Part shown: positions 60,359-64,000 of the stretch, in pieces | Layout: every line of letters starts with the position of its first letter | Position numbering within the stretch: position 1 is the first letter of the stretch | Source of the DNA: Cercis canadensis | Lineage: Eukaryota > Streptophyta > Magnoliopsida > Fabales > Fabaceae | DNA: 64,000 nucleotides | Reading direction: 5' to 3' | Assembly (NCBI GenBank): GCA_003255065.1 | Contig: QAOA01006130.1 | Coordinates: 217,296 to 281,295, forward strand | Position numbers and translations under genes: made by a program | Notes under the pieces: model-generated | Databases searched by the model: none | Seen by the model: the letters and a program-made list of their open reading frames with translations, nothing else | Told to the model about the DNA's origin: nothing

Positions 60359-63300
60359 ATGCCCATGGACCGAGCATCTCAAAGCAGCTCCGACTCACCG
60401 ACCCGAGACCCGAAAGTGCTATCAATCGAATGCCTCAAAGGTAGCTCAAAAGCCGATGAATGGACCGGCGATATGCTCCAGACAGGTGATATAGTCGAGG
60501 AACTCCGAATCGGAAGCTCCGCCAATTCGTTGATCCGATTCAAAGCGCCATTCAAGAACGGCAAGAGTGGCGTCCAGAAGATCCTTCAAGACACCTATAA
60601 GAAGAAAGAGACCTCAATTCTCATTCGGGTTCGCCGAGGACCCGACGAGTTCTCCGAGTTGCAGGCCTGTATTGTTCCGAACGACTCCACCGGCAAAAAA
60701 CAGTTGGTGCTCAGGTCCATTAGTGACCCGAATTACGTTGTCGGTTTCTTGGATCGAACCGAGGCTGAGTGCTTCGAGCTTCAAGGTACACTTCGTCAAC
60801 CTCCTAATCATTTTTTAATTTTTAATTTTTGTGTTTTTGACTTTGAAGCACACATGGTTGATTGGGTTTGATCTCTTAATTTTTGTTTCCCCCGCCCTTT
60901 GAGTTCCTTTTAGATTCCCACGTATGGTGCTTTTCACACGTGTGAAATTCTCTGTGACAATAACTTTTTTGGGCATAATCTATAGTAATAATAATGACAG
61001 CGGGATAAATGTTAGAAAAAAAAAAAGTAACAAAATTAATAAAACTATGTAAATTAACATGAATGAAAATTTATATAAGGTGTTTTCCCCGCTTTATTTT
61101 AATTTACATAATATTAACAGGGTACTAAAAAAAAATTCTTATATTTGTGTTGCTTAACCGACACATTAGCTTACTCAACAACTTGCACCGGCTTGTTGGC
61201 AAAATTTAATGCCAATCAAAGTTCATGTATGTTTTGCCTTTTGCTTTCACACGATGTGGGACTGTGGCAGGCTGGCAGCTAGTAGACCAGACTGAGAGAA
61301 AATAACGACTTGTAGTTTTGAATGCATATAAGATATATTATGTTTTTGAATATTTTGTGTACCTATGTTAGATTTATATCCCTTTATCAGAAATATAATT
61401 CTAATAAAATAATTGCTACCAATTACGTTTAACAAATTTCAATTTTTTTTAATCTTTAATAAGGATTAGAATATTCAAATTTTACTTTGTAAAATGCACT
61501 CTCATTTTAGAGAGTCTATTTAGGTTATCCACATTTTCTTTTTCTCAATAGAATTTATTTATTCTCTTGGCCTTGCTTCTTATTATTGTTTGTTTGTTTT
61601 TATTTTTTATTTTTGTCACAGATAGAGATTTTCATTCATTCATAAAATGGTAAACAATAAGTAACCATACAATATAATATAACTCTGGCTACTCAAACTG
61701 ATAACAGAAGAAATGGGAACTCCCAACTCCACCAACAACCTAAAGGGATTGTATCTTCAATCCTCCAGGTTTTCTGATTAAAAATCAACTCATTTCTACT
61801 CTTCCAAATCCTCCATAATAAGAAGGTTGCCATAGACACCAGCTGTTTCCGATTCTAAAGTCCACAAAGTTGATTGGAAAGGTTTACCCACCATTCCTTA
61901 ATACTGTTAGTTTGCAGTTCAGTGGATCTCAACATCAATTTGGAACCCAGGCATACTCCTTTTGCAAATGGGCATTGGACCATCAAGTGAAAGCTTGTTT
62001 CAGTAGATGTTTGGCAGAGAGGGCACCCAGTATTACAGTAGCTATCCTCTTTTGTAAATTCACACCCACCGGCATGGCATCCTGAAGAAGACGCCGCAGA
62101 AAAATGTTTAACTAGCTTGGAATTTTAAGTTTCCAAACTTTGGCCCACATCCTTTTCTCGGCTTGGTCCCCTTCCCATGTTGTTGTGTAGACTTTTAAAA
62201 GCAGCCCAGTACCCAAGCTGTACTTGAAAATTTGGAGAGTTGGTTGAGTGCCACGCCACACAGTCATTTTTATTCACAGGTTTCAGTTTCAGAATGCATT
62301 CCACGTCATCCTTAGCTAAGAGTCCGCGAATAGTATCCTCAATCCATTGCCAAGTATTCTGATCTATTAGTTGTTATATTCTAAAGACATATTGATGTTT
62401 AGTGAACTGAATTCTTGAAGCATTAACTTCTTAACTAAAAGCTGCAAACTTTTGCGACATTCAGGCAACAAGGTGCGTAATGCTTGTGACTTCTTTTGTG
62501 GAATTGACCGGGGTCATTAGTGGTGAAAAGTAATGAGAGAGTGGTTCACCTAATTTCAATTATCATATTCCTTTTCCTACAAAATGGGACACCCGTTTTT
62601 TTTTGTCTAGAGACCAATATTTTTCATGTCTTAGAATTAGTCTGAAAAATAAAATTTGTCAACTTGTGATTAAGTGCTGCTTGTTACCGGAGGGACATTG
62701 ATAAGTTGCCTTAATCATAGATTATACATGGTTTAGTACAATGTGAATGAATATTGAAATCGACATTTGATATACAGAATCTGGTTAAATTATACCTTTT
62801 AGGCTTTTACAGTATTTAGTTCTTTCCATAGTCCTGTTTTTGCTTTGTATATTAAAGAATTTCATGATTTTCTGTCAAACATAGCACCATATAAATTGTA
62901 CTTATGGCTTCATATGATTTTGCTCAGGAATATTGTTTAAATATGAAAAGAGTAAACTTGTATCCAATAAAATCAGTATTACTGAATGAGAAGGTTGGGG
63001 TTGGTCCCTTAGCGGCCCAATACTCCTATCAACTGAGAGGCCTAATGTTTCCTCAAGTTATTCTACTTCCAGCAATCATTGTTTGCCTGTTACCAAACTG
63101 TTTACTATCTGCTTGCAGACTCTATTACTTATCATATGTGTTATGATAAACCTTATTTGATATCTAATCAAACTACGCTATCAAGAGCAATATATATATA
63201 TGGTTCTGGTCTCGCTGTTCTATTGCATTTGCAGGAATGGCTGTCTAAAATGTGACGTAGCCATTGTATCTTATCAAATACTAAGATGGAATCATGTGAC

Positions 63301-64000
63301 CTTGCGATCTTGCTTGAGTTTAATGACCTGTCCAGTTATCTTACCATTAATTTATGGAGCCTTAAATTCAGCACAACAACAAACCTAAATGCATCTTGCG
63401 TTCACCTTAGAAATAATTTATGCTTGGAATTAGTTGAATCAATAATGCTTAGCTTCAAGCTCTTTGTCAATTCGATCAGAACTGGACTTGGACTTGCAAT
63501 TTTTGTCTTTTATCTTTCCAATGTCTTTTAAGACTTTATCTAATATGGAAACAATGAACCATGCTTTGCAGCTTCAAGGACCACAAGGATGGTGAATGCA
63601 TTAACCAGGACTCGGCTTCAGGATGGATATGTCTCGTACCCATGGGAGCGGAGGATGCAGGAGTTGCTATCAGTTCCTAATTCTAGCAACTTTCTTTCAA
63701 TATTACTCCTTCCTAAAGCTTCAGATAGAGTAGGTTCTCGCTACAATGATCTGGAGGACACCCTAGCAAGGGCAAATGCATGGCTTCATGCAGCTCAAGC
63801 TTCAGGGGTCCCTATTGTTTTTATGAACATACAAACTGAGTCCCTGCTTACCAAGGTAAATTCCCTATTCACGAATCAGGATATGGTGCATATGGTAACT
63901 TTCTATGCCCTTTTCTTTTATGCTATTTGGTATCACAATGTAATGGCTTTACTCTTTTTAAATTTTCCTTTCTTTCTCATGGGTCTTGTGGTAGGCTGGT
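60359..64000 (+). CDS. Conserved plant protein of unknown function (runs off the right edge)
   Basis: Exon 1 60359-60785 and exon 2 63572-63855 join in frame (237 codons); at least one more exon lies beyond the window. The intron of about 2.8 kb holds a LINE fragment. Exon 1 encodes DEWTGDMLQTGDIVEELRIG, RFKAPFKNGKSGVQKILQDT and ETSILIRVRRGPDEFSELQA. Exon 2 encodes MVNALTRTRLQDGYVSYPWE, ASDRVGSRYNDLEDTLARAN and QASGVPIVFMNIQTESLLTK. This sequence type is conserved across plants as a roughly 370-residue protein of unknown role. There is no signal peptide. The start at 60359 is used, with a second Met (MDRASQ) three codons in as an alternative. The exon 2 acceptor gives ELQ-ASRTTR at the join. 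Confidence 0.8.
61578..62375 (-). mobile_element. 5'-truncated L1-type LINE fragment in an intron
   Basis: Minus-strand frames (broken by a frameshift and stops) give QNTWQWIEDTIRGLLAKDDV, DCVAWHSTNSPNFQVQLGYW and WKLKIPS. Then comes a zinc-binding zf-RVT domain (CNTGCPLCQTSTETSFHLMV, QCPFAKGV) and WRIWKSRNELIFNQKTW. This is the C-terminal end of a plant LINE ORF2. The 3' end has an A-rich tail (T-rich at 61578-61616 on +). The 5' part with the reverse transcriptase and endonuclease is absent, as in most insertions. It lies in antisense to the host gene within intron 1. Confidence 0.85.

Noticed and set aside
1-64000. Canonical tRNA, rRNA or snRNA genes
   Set aside because: No stretch folds by eye into a full tRNA cloverleaf or matches rRNA; the tRNA-like words seen are all in SINE-type contexts.

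Overview
This window is nuclear DNA from a flowering plant, most likely a woody rosid eudicot. Citrus or a relative would fit, but that is a guess from gene style and not from any search. The evidence is AT-rich intergenic DNA, GT-AG introns, plant-only families (defensin-like peptides, expansin, DRT100-like LRR proteins, group XI-type bHLH, PPR and Myb/SANT-like fragments) and many small plant transposons. No bacterial, phage or organellar segment is seen.

Layout. 0-8 kb: a tandem cluster of two-exon defensin-like (DEFL) peptide genes, three intact on the + strand and several decayed; one decayed copy is interrupted by a tRNA-like SINE, and a first-exon relic lies at 18.5 kb. 9.1-11.3 kb: an acidic plant protein of unknown function (- strand) with an inferred 5' UTR intron. 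14.7-16.4 kb: a three-exon divergent alpha-expansin. 16.9-17.1 kb: a small secreted Cys-containing peptide gene (- strand), possibly frameshifted. 18.15 kb: a solo LTR. 20.4-26.3 kb: an intact 12-exon GH127 (DUF1680) beta-L-arabinofuranosidase. 26.4-28.1 kb: a TIR-bounded element carrying PPR and Myb/SANT-like gene fragments. 29.1-32.2 kb: a decayed tandem copy of the GH127 gene. 32.4-37.1 kb: two intronless DRT100-like LRR genes (- strand), the first with a frameshifted C-terminus. 37-47.6 kb: gene-poor DNA with three foldback MITEs, one split by a SINE. 47.6-49.8 kb: a bHLH122/bHLH130-type transcription factor. 51.66-52.63 kb: a Harbinger-like non-autonomous element. 54.4-57.8 kb: a coiled-coil protein gene of unknown function. 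60.4 kb to the right edge: a conserved plant gene that runs out of the window, with an L1-type LINE fragment in its first intron.

The genes do not form a pathway. Expansin, the GH127 enzyme and the DRT100-like proteins are all secreted or cell-wall-facing, but plant gene order gives little functional information. The main theme is local duplication followed by decay (DEFL, GH127, DRT100), with small transposons around it.

A technical point matters for every gene model. The sequence has nine single N characters, and at least five sit at or very near the junction of long near-identical direct repeats. These look like scaffold joins where overlapping contig ends or alleles were not merged. One of them duplicates the 5' end and start codon of the 54 kb gene. 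I found no convincing new multi-gene system. The strongest leads are the DEFL cluster and the gene-fragment-carrying TIR element.
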